64,000 nt of DNA from ZC4RG17 sp036259475 (GCA_036259475.1 DATABS010000006.1:28033-92032), one strand, 5' to 3'. Counted from the stretch's first letter, positions 15,037-23,938 are shown. Notes: generated by a model from the letters alone, not told the origin. Numbers and translations are program-made.

Positions 15037-17606
15037 GCCTGCCGCCCGATCCGCCGCCCTCGGAGCCGGTTCCGTCCGGAAAGGAGACACCGACGCTCCA
15101 CGAGCCGATGACGCACGAGGAGCTGGACCGGTTGTGGTCCGACCCCAAGGGCTTGTGGGGACAGCTAACCGGAGTCCAGAACGACCTGATCGGCGTCCGG
15201 CTCATGCTGACCGGCTTCTTCTTCCTCCTTTTGGGCGGCAGCTTCGACTCGGTGCTGATGCGCCTGCAGCTGGCCATGCCCGAGAGCTCGATCATCAGTC
15301 CCCAGCTCTACAACGAGCTTTTCACCAACCACGGCACGGTGACCATGTTCCTCGTCATCCTCCCGATATTCGAGGGCTTCGCCGTGCTCCTGCTGCCGTT
15401 CATCCTCGGCTCGCGCGAGATGCCCTTCCCTCGGCTGGGCGCATTCGGCTTTTGGACCTTGCTCTTCGGCGGCCTGCTGTATTACAGCTCGACGCTGTTC
15501 GCCGCCGTCCCCGATGCGGGCTGGTTCGCCTACACGCCGTTGAGCGGGCCCGAATTCTCCCCCGACCTGGCGCTCGATTTCTGGGTGCTCGGGCTGGGTG
15601 TGGCCGAGGTGGGCGCGATCGCGGTCGCCTTCGAGATCATCATTGGTGTCCTCAAGATGCGGGCTCCGGGGATGACCCTGACCCGTATCCCCCTGTTCGC
15701 CTGGTCCCTCCTCGTGATGGCGTTCATGATCCTGTTCGCGTTCACTCCGCTGATCGTCGGCAGTCTCCTACTCGAGCTCGACCGGGGTTTTGGGACACAG
15801 TTCTTCGACCCGCAGCTGGGAGGCAGCTCACTGCTGTGGCAGCACATCTTTTGGATCTTCGGTCATCCCGAGGTGTACATACAGTCGGTTCCGGCGGCGG
15901 GGATCGTGTCGATGATCATCCCCGTCTTCTCGCGCGCCCGGATCGTCGGGTACAACTGGCTCGTCGCGGCGTTGGTCGCCATCGGCTTCCTGTCGTTCGG
16001 TCTGTGGGCCCACCACATGTTCACCGTGGGCCTCTCTCCCATCATCCTGAGCTTCTTCGCCGCCGCCAGCATGGCGATCGCCATACCCACCGGCGTCCAG
16101 TTCTTCGCCTGGATCGCCACGATCTGGTCGGGGAGGCCGGCGTGGCGGACCGCCTTCCTCTTCTGTGTCGGATTCCTCGTGATCTTCCTGATCGGCGGCA
16201 TCACGGGAGTCATGGTGGCGGCGCCGCCGTTCGACATGCAGGCGCACGATTCGCAGTTCGTCGTGGGTCACCTGCACTATGTCCTGATCGGCGGCGTGGC
16301 GTTCCCGATCTTCGCCGGCGTGTACTACTGGTTCCCCAAGTTCACCGGCAAGCTGCTCGATGAGCGCCTCGGTCGCTGGAACTTCTGGCTGCTGTTCATC
16401 GGCGTCAACGTCGCCTTCTTCCCGATGCACATCGTTGGGCTGATGGGGATGCCACGACGGGTCTACACGTACGACGACGGCCTCGGGTGGGGGATCTACA
16501 ACCTCATCTCCACCATCGGCGTGGTCGCGTTCATCGTGCCCGGCATCGCCGTGTTCGTGTGGAACGTCGTCCGGACCCTTCGCCGGGGCGAGGAGGCGGG
16601 AGCCAACCCGTGGGGAGCCGACACTCTGGAGTGGGGGACTCCCTCGCCTCCGGCCCAGCACGGCTGGAGTGTGTTGCCGCTGGTCACCAGCCGCCACCCG
16701 CTCTGGGATCAGGACGACCTCCACTCGGGCGAGCCCTGGCTGGTCAAGTTCGTCCACGGCATCGGCAACTGGCCGCTCCGGTGGCGGGCCGGCGTGACGG
16801 TCGGGACGGCCGACGGGCGTCCCCAGGAGGTCTTCCGCGTGGCCGACCCGTCGATCTGGCCACTGTTCACCGCCGCAGGCGTTCTGATCATCTTCGCCGC
16901 CGAGCTCTTCAAGATCCGCTGGGCTATCGGCGTCGGGGCCCTCGTGGTCATCGCCGGAGTCATCGCCTGGAACTGGCCGAAGAAGGCGCCGATGACCGTC
17001 GAGGAGGAAAGTGCGTTCGAAAGAGAGCACGGGGTCCCGGTCAACGCCGGAGGAAGCGTCGTCATCGCAAAATGGGCCACCGCCCTGGGGATCCTCTTCG
17101 TCAGCATCGCGTTCGGGACACTGCTCCTCTCGTATTTCTATCTGCGCCTCGAGAACCCGCAGTGGCCTCCGGAGGGAATCGCCCAGCATGGCCTCGTCCG
17201 GCCGGCCATCGCCGCCGCCTTGGTCATCGGAGGCGGACTGATCGCCCGCTGGGGGCTGGGGCGGCTGCGTGACGACCGGCGCGGCAGCTTCATCGGCGCT
17301 CTCGCCGGCACGTTGCTCATGGCGGGGGCGGGGATCGTACTGCAGGTCGCCGAGCATCTCGGTTACGACTTCACCTGGACCGCCCATGCCTACGGATCGA
17401 TCTTCTACACCCTCAGCGGGTTCGTCATCGGCGTGGCGGCCGGCATGATGATCATGACCGCCATGGTCCTGTACTGGACGATTCAGGGCCAGTACACCGC
17501 CCGCCGCCACGCCGCGGTCGCCCACATGATCTGGTTCTGGACCGCCGCCCAGCTGATTTGGCTGGTCGGTTTCGCCACCGTCTACCTGGGACCTCGCCTC
17601 ACATGA
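15033..17606 (+). CDS. ctaD: fused cytochrome c oxidase subunits I and III
   Basis: An 857-residue fusion. Residues to about 580 form the 12-helix subunit I with the low-spin heme His in NHGTVTMF, the CuB/tyrosine motif IFGHPEVYI, CuB AHHMF and the heme pair HLHYVL. The GHPEVY glutamate marks an A1-type proton-pumping oxidase. A linker leads at about residue 670 into the subunit III part (WATALGILFVSIAFGTLLLSYFYL onward). Fused I-III is also found in Thermus caa3 and some actinobacteria. It reduces O2 to water and pumps protons. Starts overlap on both sides (ATGA). Confidence 0.95.
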   Translation: MSLPPDPPPSEPVPSGKETPTLHEPMTHEELDRLWSDPKGLWGQLTGVQNDLIGVRLMLTGFFFLLLGGSFDSVLMRLQLAMPESSIISPQLYNELFTNHGTVTMFLVILPIFEGFAVLLLPFILGSREMPFPRLGAFGFWTLLFGGLLYYSSTLFAAVPDAGWFAYTPLSGPEFSPDLALDFWVLGLGVAEVGAIAVAFEIIIGVLKMRAPGMTLTRIPLFAWSLLVMAFMILFAFTPLIVGSLLLELDRGFGTQFFDPQLGGSSLLWQHIFWIFGHPEVYIQSVPAAGIVSMIIPVFSRARIVGYNWLVAALVAIGFLSFGLWAHHMFTVGLSPIILSFFAAASMAIAIPTGVQFFAWIATIWSGRPAWRTAFLFCVGFLVIFLIGGITGVMVAAPPFDMQAHDSQFVVGHLHYVLIGGVAFPIFAGVYYWFPKFTGKLLDERLGRWNFWLLFIGVNVAFFPMHIVGLMGMPRRVYTYDDGLGWGIYNLISTIGVVAFIVPGIAVFVWNVVRTLRRGEEAGANPWGADTLEWGTPSPPAQHGWSVLPLVTSRHPLWDQDDLHSGEPWLVKFVHGIGNWPLRWRAGVTVGTADGRPQEVFRVADPSIWPLFTAAGVLIIFAAELFKIRWAIGVGALVVIAGVIAWNWPKKAPMTVEEESAFEREHGVPVNAGGSVVIAKWATALGILFVSIAFGTLLLSYFYLRLENPQWPPEGIAQHGLVRPAIAAALVIGGGLIARWGLGRLRDDRRGSFIGALAGTLLMAGAGIVLQVAEHLGYDFTWTAHAYGSIFYTLSGFVIGVAAGMMIMTAMVLYWTIQGQYTARRHAAVAHMIWFWTAAQLIWLVGFATVYLGPRLT

Positions 17607-18034
17607 CGAACAAGGAGGAGCGTGCCCATGGCGCCACGACCGGGACCTCGGGCACCCCCTTCCCGGTCGATTTCACCCGGGACCGGCGAGCGCGCGTCAC
17701 CTGGGTGCTGTTCCTGGCTGGCCCGGTGATCTGGATCAGCCATTTCATGTTCGTCTACCTGGTCGCCGAAGCGGGATGCACCGGCGATGGTCCGGGCCTG
17801 GAGCTGTTCGATCCGCCGATCACCGCCATCGTCACGATCGCGGCGACCGTGATCGCCACTCTCGCCTGTCTTCAGTTCGCCCGCTGGGCCTATCGGCGTT
17901 GGCAATACAGCGAGGGCGAGGACCACGACGACGGTCGGGTGGGAATGGCATTCACGGGGATGCTGCTCTCACTTCTCTCCGTGGTGGCGATCCTGCTCGA
18001 AGGGCTCCCCGCCCTGGTCTTCACGGGATGCTGA
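17603..18034 (+). CDS. small membrane protein of the caa3 operon
   Basis: A 143-residue protein with three predicted helices: WVLFLAGPVIWISHFMFVYL, around ITAIVTIAATVIATLACL, and around GMLLSLLSVVAILLEGL. It sits between the oxidase subunits and CtaG with overlaps on both sides, so an assembly or accessory (subunit IV-like) role in the oxidase is likely by context. No recognised motif; two Cys (AGCTGD and a terminal Cys) and a membrane His could bind metal, which is speculation. Confidence 0.75.
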   Translation: MTNKEERAHGATTGTSGTPFPVDFTRDRRARVTWVLFLAGPVIWISHFMFVYLVAEAGCTGDGPGLELFDPPITAIVTIAATVIATLACLQFARWAYRRWQYSEGEDHDDGRVGMAFTGMLLSLLSVVAILLEGLPALVFTGC

Positions 18035-18891
18035 CCGTGTTGGCCCACGCCGGACAACCGCCCCAGCCTCACGACCTGTGGTCGTCGTGGAACCTGGATC
18101 CGCTGATCATCACCGCTCTCGTCGGTGCGCTATTCGTCCACCAGCGAGGCCGTCTGGCCGGTCCCCGGCGGCCGGCCGACGACCGGCGGGCGGCTTGCTT
18201 CATCGCCGCCATCGCCACTCTCGCCGTCGCCCTCCTCTCTCCGCTCGACGCCCTGTCGAACGCTCTGGCCTCTGCGCACATGGTCCAACACATCCTCCTC
18301 GTGCTGGTGGCGGCGCCGCTGCTCGCGCTGAGCTCCCCGGCTGGGCCGTTTCTTCGCGCCAGTCCCCTGCTGCGGCGCGTCAACGCCGGCTGGCGCCGGC
18401 GCCTGGGCCTCACCCGCCGGCGGCTCGGGGTCTTGCGCCACCCGGCGACGGTGTGGTTGCTCCCCGTTGCCACTCTGTGGTTCTGGCACGCAGCCGGCCC
18501 GTACGACGCCGCGGTGGGCAACGAAGTCATCCATGTCGTCGAACACGCCTCGTTTCTCGTCACCGCCCTCCTCTTCTGGAGGGCCGTCGTCGGAGGCACC
18601 GCTTCCGGGCGGGTGACGAACGGGTTGGGGTTCATGTTGCTGTTCACCATGGCCCTCCAGAGCATCTTCCTGTCGGCGCTGCTCACCTTCGCGGGGACGC
18701 CCTGGTATTCGGCGTACCGCTCGACCACCGAGCCGTGGGGTCTCAGCCCCCTGGAGGATCAGCAGCTGGCGGGAGTGATCATGTGGATACCCGCCGGGAT
18801 GGTGTACGTCGGGGCCGCCCTGGCACTGCTGGTCGCCTGGCTGCGCTCCACCGAGACCGAAACGGACGCCCCATCCCGTTTTCGCGCATGA
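18028..18891 (+). CDS. ctaG: caa3 oxidase assembly protein CtaG
   Basis: A 287-residue integral membrane protein of the Caa3_CtaG family with about seven helices. Motifs include SPLDALSNALASAHMVQHILL, WHAAGPYDAA, HVVEHASFLVTALLFWR and DQQLAGVIMWIPAG. The conserved His residues are thought to handle copper for CuA/CuB insertion. Its start overlaps the small membrane gene by 7 bases. The stop lies inside the long palindrome at 18875, so the last residues (RFRA) are encoded by the repeat. Confidence 0.9.
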   Translation: MLTVLAHAGQPPQPHDLWSSWNLDPLIITALVGALFVHQRGRLAGPRRPADDRRAACFIAAIATLAVALLSPLDALSNALASAHMVQHILLVLVAAPLLALSSPAGPFLRASPLLRRVNAGWRRRLGLTRRRLGVLRHPATVWLLPVATLWFWHAAGPYDAAVGNEVIHVVEHASFLVTALLFWRAVVGGTASGRVTNGLGFMLLFTMALQSIFLSALLTFAGTPWYSAYRSTTEPWGLSPLEDQQLAGVIMWIPAGMVYVGAALALLVAWLRSTETETDAPSRFRA

Positions 18892-18930
18892 AATGCACGC
18901 CATAGCGTGCATTTCATGCGCGAAAACGGG
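18875..18930. repeat. 56-bp perfect palindrome between convergent genes (copy 1)
   Basis: Two perfectly complementary 26-base arms (18875-18900 and 18905-18930) flank the loop CATA. The arms start CCCGTTTTCGCGCA. Both flanking genes end inside it, each with the residues RFRA. A closely related copy, with the same 26-4-26 plan, lies at 62151. A bidirectional terminator or a dispersed palindromic repeat are both possible. Confidence 0.9.
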
Positions 18931-19738
18931 TGAGGACCTCGCATAGGTTGGCGTCGATCCGAATCGTCGCCTGAGCGTCGCCCCGCGTGGGTCCCCGGTT
19001 GACGATGGCGATCGGTGTCCCGGCCCGATGGGCGGCGAGCACGAAGCGGTAGCCGGACATCACCGTGAGCGACGACCCGAGGACCAGCAGAGTGGATGCT
19101 TCCGACACCCACCGGTAGGCCACGTCGACCCGGTCCCGGGGGACGTTCTCGCCGAAGAACACCACGTCTGGCTTGAGTCGTCCCCCGCAGGACAGGCAGT
19201 CGACCACGACGAAGCGCTCTACCAGCGAGTCCGGCAGCCGGGCGTCACCGTCGGGCGCCATCTCGACGTGCAGTCGCTCGAAATCCGGGTTCGCCGCCTC
19301 CAGTCGGTGGTGGAGCTCGAGGCGGCTGCGCCGGTCACCGCAGTCGAGACAGACCGTCCGGGCGAGTGAACCGTGCAGCTCCAGGACTCGGCGCGACCCC
19401 GCCGCCGAGTGGAGGCCATCCACGTTCTGGGTGATCACCGAGTGCACCAGGCCGTCCGACTCGAGGTCGGCGACGGCGTGATGAGCCGCATTGGGCGTGG
19501 CTCGGGCGATCCGCCGCCAGCCGGAGTGGCTCCGGGCCCAGTAGCGGCGTCGCCCCTCGCCGGATGAGGCGAAGTCGAGGTAGGTCATCGGTGTATGCCG
19601 CAGGCGGCGGCCGTCTCCCCGGTAGTCGGGGATTCCGGACTCCGTGGAAATTCCCGCCCCGCTCAAGACGGCCACTCCCCCTGCCGCCACCAGGGACGCC
19701 AGGTTCCGGATGTCGTCTGCGACCGGGACTGCGACCAC
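18914..19738 (-). CDS. Sir2 family NAD-dependent deacylase
   Basis: A 274-residue sirtuin with the NAD site GAGISTESGIPDYRGDGR, catalytic HG region QNVDGLHSAAGSRRVLELHGS and zinc site C-x2-C ... C-x2-C (CLDCG, CLSCGG). LGSSLTVMSG and VNRGPT close the Rossmann fold. Sirtuins remove acetyl or other acyl groups from lysine, using NAD. GTG 19738 lies 9 bases after the stop of the AP endonuclease-polymerase gene, so they are probably cotranscribed. This links the sirtuin to DNA repair by context only. The C-terminus lies in the palindrome. Confidence 0.9.
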   Translation of the reverse strand: MVAVPVADDIRNLASLVAAGGVAVLSGAGISTESGIPDYRGDGRRLRHTPMTYLDFASSGEGRRRYWARSHSGWRRIARATPNAAHHAVADLESDGLVHSVITQNVDGLHSAAGSRRVLELHGSLARTVCLDCGDRRSRLELHHRLEAANPDFERLHVEMAPDGDARLPDSLVERFVVVDCLSCGGRLKPDVVFFGENVPRDRVDVAYRWVSEASTLLVLGSSLTVMSGYRFVLAAHRAGTPIAIVNRGPTRGDAQATIRIDANLCEVLTRFRA

Positions 19739-19747
19739 GAGCGGACC

Positions 19748-21547
19748 CTATACCGCCGCCAGACCCAACGCCTGTTCCGCCCCGTCGAGGCGGTAACCCG
19801 GCCCGAGCACCGGGGCGAAGAGGTCGCCGTGCCGCTGGAGGCGCTCCCAAAGGTTGGCGATCGTCACATCGCCGTTTCGAAGTCGTGTCACTTCCTCCCA
19901 TCGGATCGGAGCCGACACCGGCGCTGCCGGGCGGGGCCGGATCGAGTAGACCGAGGCGATCGTCTGACCGGAGGCATTGCGATTGTGGTCGACGAACACC
20001 TTTCCCACCCGCTTGGGCTTGTCCCATTCCATCGTCAGATCGTCGGGATTGGCCGCCACCAGGTAGCGGCCCACCTCGCCGACGAAGCGTCGCACCCGCT
20101 CGAAGCTGTGAACCGGTTCGAGCGGCACATAGACGTGGATTCCCCGACTGCCCGACAGCTTGGGATATCCGCTCAGGCCGAGCTGCTCCAGCGCCACTTT
20201 GATCAGATTCGCTCCGGCGACGACCTGGGACCATTCGGCGCCGGGAGCAGGGTCGAGATCGAAGATGGCGTAGTCGGGGCTCTCCAATGATCCCACCCGG
20301 GAGTGGAAGGGATGGACCTCGATGCACGCCATGTTGGCGAACCACATGAGGGCCTCCTTGCGGTCTGCCAGCAGAAACGGGATCACTCCACCCTGGGAGT
20401 CCGAAGGGACCGGCGTGGTCTCCATCCACTCCGGTTGATGGCCAGGGGCCCGCTTCTCGTAGAACTGCGGGCCATCGATCCCATCTGGGTAGCGGGACAT
20501 CGACAGCGGGCGTCCGGCGAGATGCGGCAGCAGCACCTCCGCCACCGAGGCGTAGTACTGGATCAGATCACCCTTGGTGTAGCCGTCGGGGAAGAATCGT
20601 TTGTCGATGTTGGACAAGGAGAGAGGGGCCCTGGTCCGAGGCCGATAGCGCTCCCCCTCCTTCTCGGCCCGGACGGGCGCCGGAAAGTCCACTCGGTCGG
20701 AATCGATGCGACGGGCCTCCGCTGCGTCGATGGACGAGGCGGTGGACCGAGCTTCGTCGGCGATGGCGAGGTGGCTCGACTCCTCCCGCGCCTCAGAGAT
20801 GATCACGAGGCTCACGTCGGCGGCGTGGGCCGCCTCGACCAGCGGTCCCACCCGCAAAGTACCCTCCCCATACGGGAGATGACGGACCTCTCCCTTGTCC
20901 CCCACCTGGTTGTCGGTGAACTGGCAGTGGAGCGGATCGACCATCCAGCCCGGGAATTCCGACGTCAGGAAGGCGAACACCTGGGAGAACGCCTCCTTGG
21001 AAGTGAGGCCGCCGCCGGTGGCGGCGTGGATGTGCGCCCAGTCGACCACCGGGCGGACGAACGAGAAGCGGGAGGAGACGAGGGCGATGTCTCCCAGCGT
21101 TCCCCAGGCACCTTCCTTGCCGGCCGTCTCCAGGCCGAGTCCGACGCCGAGGTGCTCCACCTTGGGGGCGACCCGTTCCAGCCTTTCGCTGATCCGGTCC
21201 ATCAGCACGGCGGCTTCTTCGCCGTGGGTGGCGCCACCGTGGGCGACGATCACGGGCGCTCCGAGGGCCCGGCCCAGCTTCATCGTGTGCTCGAGGGCGG
21301 CCAGGCACTGGGCCCCGCGATCCGGCTCCTCAGGGGTGAGGGTGGCGAAATAGGGAGCATGGACCGACAGCCGTACGCCCTTGTCGGCCGCCACCTCACC
21401 GAAGGCGGCGCAGCGCTTCTCCTTCCACGGGAACTCCGTGACGAACGGCAATTCCAGCGCGGTGAAGCCTCGCTCGAGGAGGCCGTCGAGGAAATCGGAG
21501 TCGTCTACTCCCTTTGGCGGAAGGCTGGAGATGCCGACCGTGATCAT
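19748..21547 (-). CDS. fusion of endonuclease IV-like AP endonuclease and LigD-type polymerase
   Basis: A 599-residue two-domain protein. Residues 1-265 are a TIM barrel of the endonuclease IV/xylose isomerase fold with the expected metal residues: SVHAPYF, IVAHGG, GLETAGKEGAWG, VVDWAHIHA, RHLPYGEG and a late Glu (IISEAR). Residues ~300-599 are a LigD PolDom: FYEK (~364), the catalytic pair in FDLDPAPG (~430), GSRGIHVYVPL (~472) and VFVDHNRN (~516). Such polymerases add ribonucleotides in NHEJ and fill gaps; no ligase or Ku is nearby. Cutting abasic sites and filling the gap could thus sit in one chain (inference). Leaderless start; followed by Sir2. Confidence 0.85.
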   Translation of the reverse strand: MITVGISSLPPKGVDDSDFLDGLLERGFTALELPFVTEFPWKEKRCAAFGEVAADKGVRLSVHAPYFATLTPEEPDRGAQCLAALEHTMKLGRALGAPVIVAHGGATHGEEAAVLMDRISERLERVAPKVEHLGVGLGLETAGKEGAWGTLGDIALVSSRFSFVRPVVDWAHIHAATGGGLTSKEAFSQVFAFLTSEFPGWMVDPLHCQFTDNQVGDKGEVRHLPYGEGTLRVGPLVEAAHAADVSLVIISEAREESSHLAIADEARSTASSIDAAEARRIDSDRVDFPAPVRAEKEGERYRPRTRAPLSLSNIDKRFFPDGYTKGDLIQYYASVAEVLLPHLAGRPLSMSRYPDGIDGPQFYEKRAPGHQPEWMETTPVPSDSQGGVIPFLLADRKEALMWFANMACIEVHPFHSRVGSLESPDYAIFDLDPAPGAEWSQVVAGANLIKVALEQLGLSGYPKLSGSRGIHVYVPLEPVHSFERVRRFVGEVGRYLVAANPDDLTMEWDKPKRVGKVFVDHNRNASGQTIASVYSIRPRPAAPVSAPIRWEEVTRLRNGDVTIANLWERLQRHGDLFAPVLGPGYRLDGAEQALGLAAV

Positions 21548-21555
21548 CGGATGTC

Positions 21556-21561
21556 AGGGTA
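21556..21561 (-). promoter_or_regulatory. -10 box, leaderless start of AP endonuclease-polymerase gene
   Basis: Minus-strand TACCCT lies 8 bases before the ATG at 21547 and directly follows the T-run of the upstream terminator. Confidence 0.45.
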
Positions 21562-21590
21562 AAAGCCGCCGTCTTCTTTCGACGCGGCGG
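21561..21590 (-). terminator. intrinsic terminator of L,D-transpeptidase gene
   Basis: On the minus strand a CCGCC(G)CGTC / GACGGCGG stem with a GAAAGAA loop (21590-21566) is followed by a run of T (21564-21561). Confidence 0.75.
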
Positions 21591-21654
21591 ATGCCTCCCA
21601 CCTTCCTTCGACGTGGACGCTCCATTTCCGACTGCCCCGGTCCAGAGAAAAGAT

Positions 21655-22686
21655 TCAGGCGAGGACGACTACCGGGGTGCCCTCGGAGGCCCACTCGTAG
21701 AGGAAGGCGGCGTGCTTGACGCTCTGGCGCACGCACCCGGCGCTGTGGTACTCGCCCAGTTCCTCTTCGGACTGGAGCGGCGCTCCGTTGGCGTCGTTCG
21801 GGATCGAATGGAACCCGATGGCCAGATTCTCCCCGTGGGCGAAGCGGACCATGTATCGCATGGTGATGTCGTCGTGACCGGCGTAGGCGACCTCGGAACG
21901 AGAGAACACCTCGTACGCGCCGGGCTCGGGCACCCCGGCCTTGCCGGAGACGAGGTAGGTGTCCACCACGGCGCCGTCGTCATCCACCAGCCAGACCCGC
22001 TGGTCGGAGTTGGAGTAGACGACCCGCCGCCCGGTGCCCGAGTCCGCAGGAACGGGCGGGGCGGCGGCCCCTTCCAGTTCCTCCTCCACGCCCTCGGCGA
22101 CGTTACCGAACTCCTCGAATGGCGAAACGAGGTAGCCGTCCTCCGTCTCCACCATCGGCACCGCCACCTCGCGGTACTCGGTCATCCCCTCCGGTTGGAT
22201 AGTTCCGCTCACCCAGAGGAGAGTGCGGCCGTTCTCGTCCTGCTCCAGGCGGTAGGTGACATCCTCGGAGGCCGACCATGAGCCCCAGCCCTCCGCCATG
22301 GGGAAGACCATGCTGTCGAAGAACAGGTCCTCGCCGACCGCGGCCTGCGAGGTGGGCGCCATGGCGTCCCACGCTTCCTGGTGGTTGCCCGCCGCCAGAT
22401 GACCTACCCAGGTCTCGAAAACCGCCGTCGCCTGGGCGAGCTCGTCACCGCCCGGCGGGGGCGTGGGCGCGGTCGTTTCGACTACCGGATCCGTGATGGT
22501 CGTCGTCTCAGGAGGAGCCGTCGACGTGGTGCTCGTGGAGGACGTCGTGGTCGATGTGGGGGGCAACGTGGATGTGGCCGCCGGGTCGAGCGGGGCCGTC
22601 GTGGTGGCCGTGGTGTCGGTGCCACAGGCCGCCAGCATCAACGCCACGAGGATCGTGACAAGGGCGCGGACGAACATGGTTGTCAC
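21655..22686 (-). CDS. L,D-transpeptidase lipoprotein
   Basis: A 343-residue exported protein. A lipoprotein signal (LVALMLAACG) is followed by a Thr/Ser-rich linker to about residue 75, an NTF2-like domain (~80-215) and a C-terminal YkuD domain with the catalytic HSAGCVR near residue 318. It would crosslink peptidoglycan (3-3 links) or anchor proteins at the outer face of the membrane. The start is GTG 22686 or the ATG three codons later. It is the only such gene in the window and ends at a clear terminator. Confidence 0.9.
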   Translation of the reverse strand: MTTMFVRALVTILVALMLAACGTDTTATTTAPLDPAATSTLPPTSTTTSSTSTTSTAPPETTTITDPVVETTAPTPPPGGDELAQATAVFETWVGHLAAGNHQEAWDAMAPTSQAAVGEDLFFDSMVFPMAEGWGSWSASEDVTYRLEQDENGRTLLWVSGTIQPEGMTEYREVAVPMVETEDGYLVSPFEEFGNVAEGVEEELEGAAAPPVPADSGTGRRVVYSNSDQRVWLVDDDGAVVDTYLVSGKAGVPEPGAYEVFSRSEVAYAGHDDITMRYMVRFAHGENLAIGFHSIPNDANGAPLQSEEELGEYHSAGCVRQSVKHAAFLYEWASEGTPVVVLA

Positions 22687-22788
22687 CTCGAGAACTAGAG
22701 ACGCTTAGACGCACCGGACCCGGGTAGCGTTCCGAGCCGTCGCCGTGTGATTCTCGGTTCTCGAGGGGCCTACCGGTATCCTGGGAGC

Positions 22789-23061
22789 TCAGCTCTCGGT
22801 GGTGGTCTCCTGGGGTTGGGGTGCCCGGGTCGTGATGACCAGAACCGCCACGATGGCGAGGATGATGCTCCCCGCCCACCCGGCCAGGTCGAGTTGGATG
22901 TCATCCGAGAAGATGAGATTGGCCACGACGCCACCGATCACGCCGGCCGCACCGCCGATCCCCGTCATTCCGGCCAGAGTCGTGGTGCGAGAGCCCATCA
23001 CATGGACGATGAGCCCGATCGCCAGTCCTACCACCACGTACGCCACTATCGCCGTAACCAT
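22789..23061 (-). CDS. GlsB/YeaQ/YmgE family small membrane protein
   Basis: A 90-residue protein with three hydrophobic stretches and the glycine-rich pattern of the transglycosylase-associated family: VGLAIGLIVH, TTLAGMTGIGGAAGVIGGVVANL and GSIILAIVAVLVI. Members are stress-induced membrane proteins of unknown mechanism. It is preceded by GGAG-type sequence (AAGGAGGAGCAAATG). About 100 bases separate it from the L,D-transpeptidase on the same strand. Confidence 0.85.
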   Translation of the reverse strand: MVTAIVAYVVVGLAIGLIVHVMGSRTTTLAGMTGIGGAAGVIGGVVANLIFSDDIQLDLAGWAGSIILAIVAVLVITTRAPQPQETTTES

Positions 23062-23146
23062 TTGCTCCTCCTTGGGGCTGATGGAGATACATGGTCGCGC
23101 CGAAGCCGGCGGAAGTCACGGACCCTCGACGGTTAGGCTGGCCCCG

Positions 23147-23554
23147 ATGCCTTCCGGTATCGACTACACGGCCGTACTCGCCGGACGAGAGCCGCCGGTT
23201 TCGCCAGTGCTTCAAGGCCTCGACCCGGCGTCTGGAGACCGCCGATACCAAGTTCAGCGGACTCTTCGGTTCGGCGGGTTCCGCGGGACGTCGCCCGATA
23301 CCGGCGCCACCTACGACGAACCCACCGTCGCCCTGGTGATCGACGAGGACCAGCCGGACGGCCGCATCTCGGCTGAGGCCTGCTTGCTGGACCGCTGGCT
23401 GTGGGGCCGGTCCCTGGGCAACCGATGCCGGAAATCTCCGGTGAGAGTCGCTGCCTACCCGGCTGCGGGAGATGATCGTCGAAGGGACGCAGTGAGACCT
23501 CGAGGCTGCCGCTCCAACAACTCCAGCCGGTTGCCAAAGGGATCGTCGACGTAG
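23147..23554 (+). CDS. uncertain ORF with leaderless-type start, possibly frameshifted
   Basis: The stretch 23062-23454 holds no recognised gene. An ATG at 23147 sits 7 bases after TAGGCT, the leaderless spacing common here, and opens a 135-codon frame with plausible protein character (PTVALVIDEDQPDG, ACLLDRWLW). The frame then runs ~100 bases into the oppositely oriented VOC gene. A neighbouring frame ends at 23495 with a more natural TRLREMIVEGTQ, so a real gene may have shifted frame. No family recognised. Confidence 0.25.
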   Translation: MPSGIDYTAVLAGREPPVSPVLQGLDPASGDRRYQVQRTLRFGGFRGTSPDTGATYDEPTVALVIDEDQPDGRISAEACLLDRWLWGRSLGNRCRKSPVRVAAYPAAGDDRRRDAVRPRGCRSNNSSRLPKGSST

Positions 23555-23865
23555 AAGCGGTCGTAGCCGGGCAATGGCTGATCGTCGATCATTTCGACGC
23601 CTGAGGCCTTGAGCCGCTCCCGAAGCGTCGACAGTCCGTCCACCTCGAAGGCTGGGTGGGCCTTGCGGGCCGGTCGAAACCCATCTTCGACCCCGAGATG
23701 GACCCGGACCTCGGCCGACTCGAACCAGCAGCCGCCACGCGCTCGGAGATGCTCTGGCTTGTCGACCTCGGGGATGCCGAGGAGGCCCGCGTAGAAGGCG
23801 GCTGCCAGCTGCTCACCCCCGGGGGGCATCGCCAACTGGACGTGGTGGATGCTCCGGATCCGCAT
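23455..23865 (-). CDS. VOC family (glyoxalase-like) protein
   Basis: A 136-residue single-module vicinal oxygen chelate protein: SIHHVQLAMPPGGEQLAAAF, YAGLLGIPEVDKP and FYVDDPFGNRLELLER. Two metal-type positions (His in HHVQ and Glu in LELLER) are kept. Relatives are lyases, dioxygenases or resistance proteins. ATG 23865 is preceded after 6 bases by TACCTT. The C-terminal tail after LELLER is not conserved and overlaps the uncertain ORF. Divergent from the HAD hydrolase. Confidence 0.8.
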   Translation of the reverse strand: MRIRSIHHVQLAMPPGGEQLAAAFYAGLLGIPEVDKPEHLRARGGCWFESAEVRVHLGVEDGFRPARKAHPAFEVDGLSTLRERLKASGVEMIDDQPLPGYDRFYVDDPFGNRLELLERQPRGLTASLRRSSPAAG

Positions 23866-23871
23866 GGCCGG

Positions 23872-23877
23872 AAGGTA
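23872..23877 (-). promoter_or_regulatory. -10 box, leaderless start of VOC gene
   Basis: Minus-strand TACCTT lies 6 bases upstream of the ATG at 23865. Confidence 0.45.
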
Positions 23878-23938
23878 GCGGGCCAGTGACCACTCCATCA
23901 CTATCGTCTCCCAACGGAGACCCACCGAGGCGAGAAGC

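Noticed and set aside
15828..17525. 565-codon minus-strand frame opposite the oxidase fusion
   Set aside because: Composition is Asp/Gly/Arg-rich shadow; the plus strand encodes all heme and copper ligands of subunits I and III.
20303..21562. 419-codon plus-strand frame opposite the AP endonuclease-polymerase gene
   Set aside because: Shadow frame without recognisable motifs.
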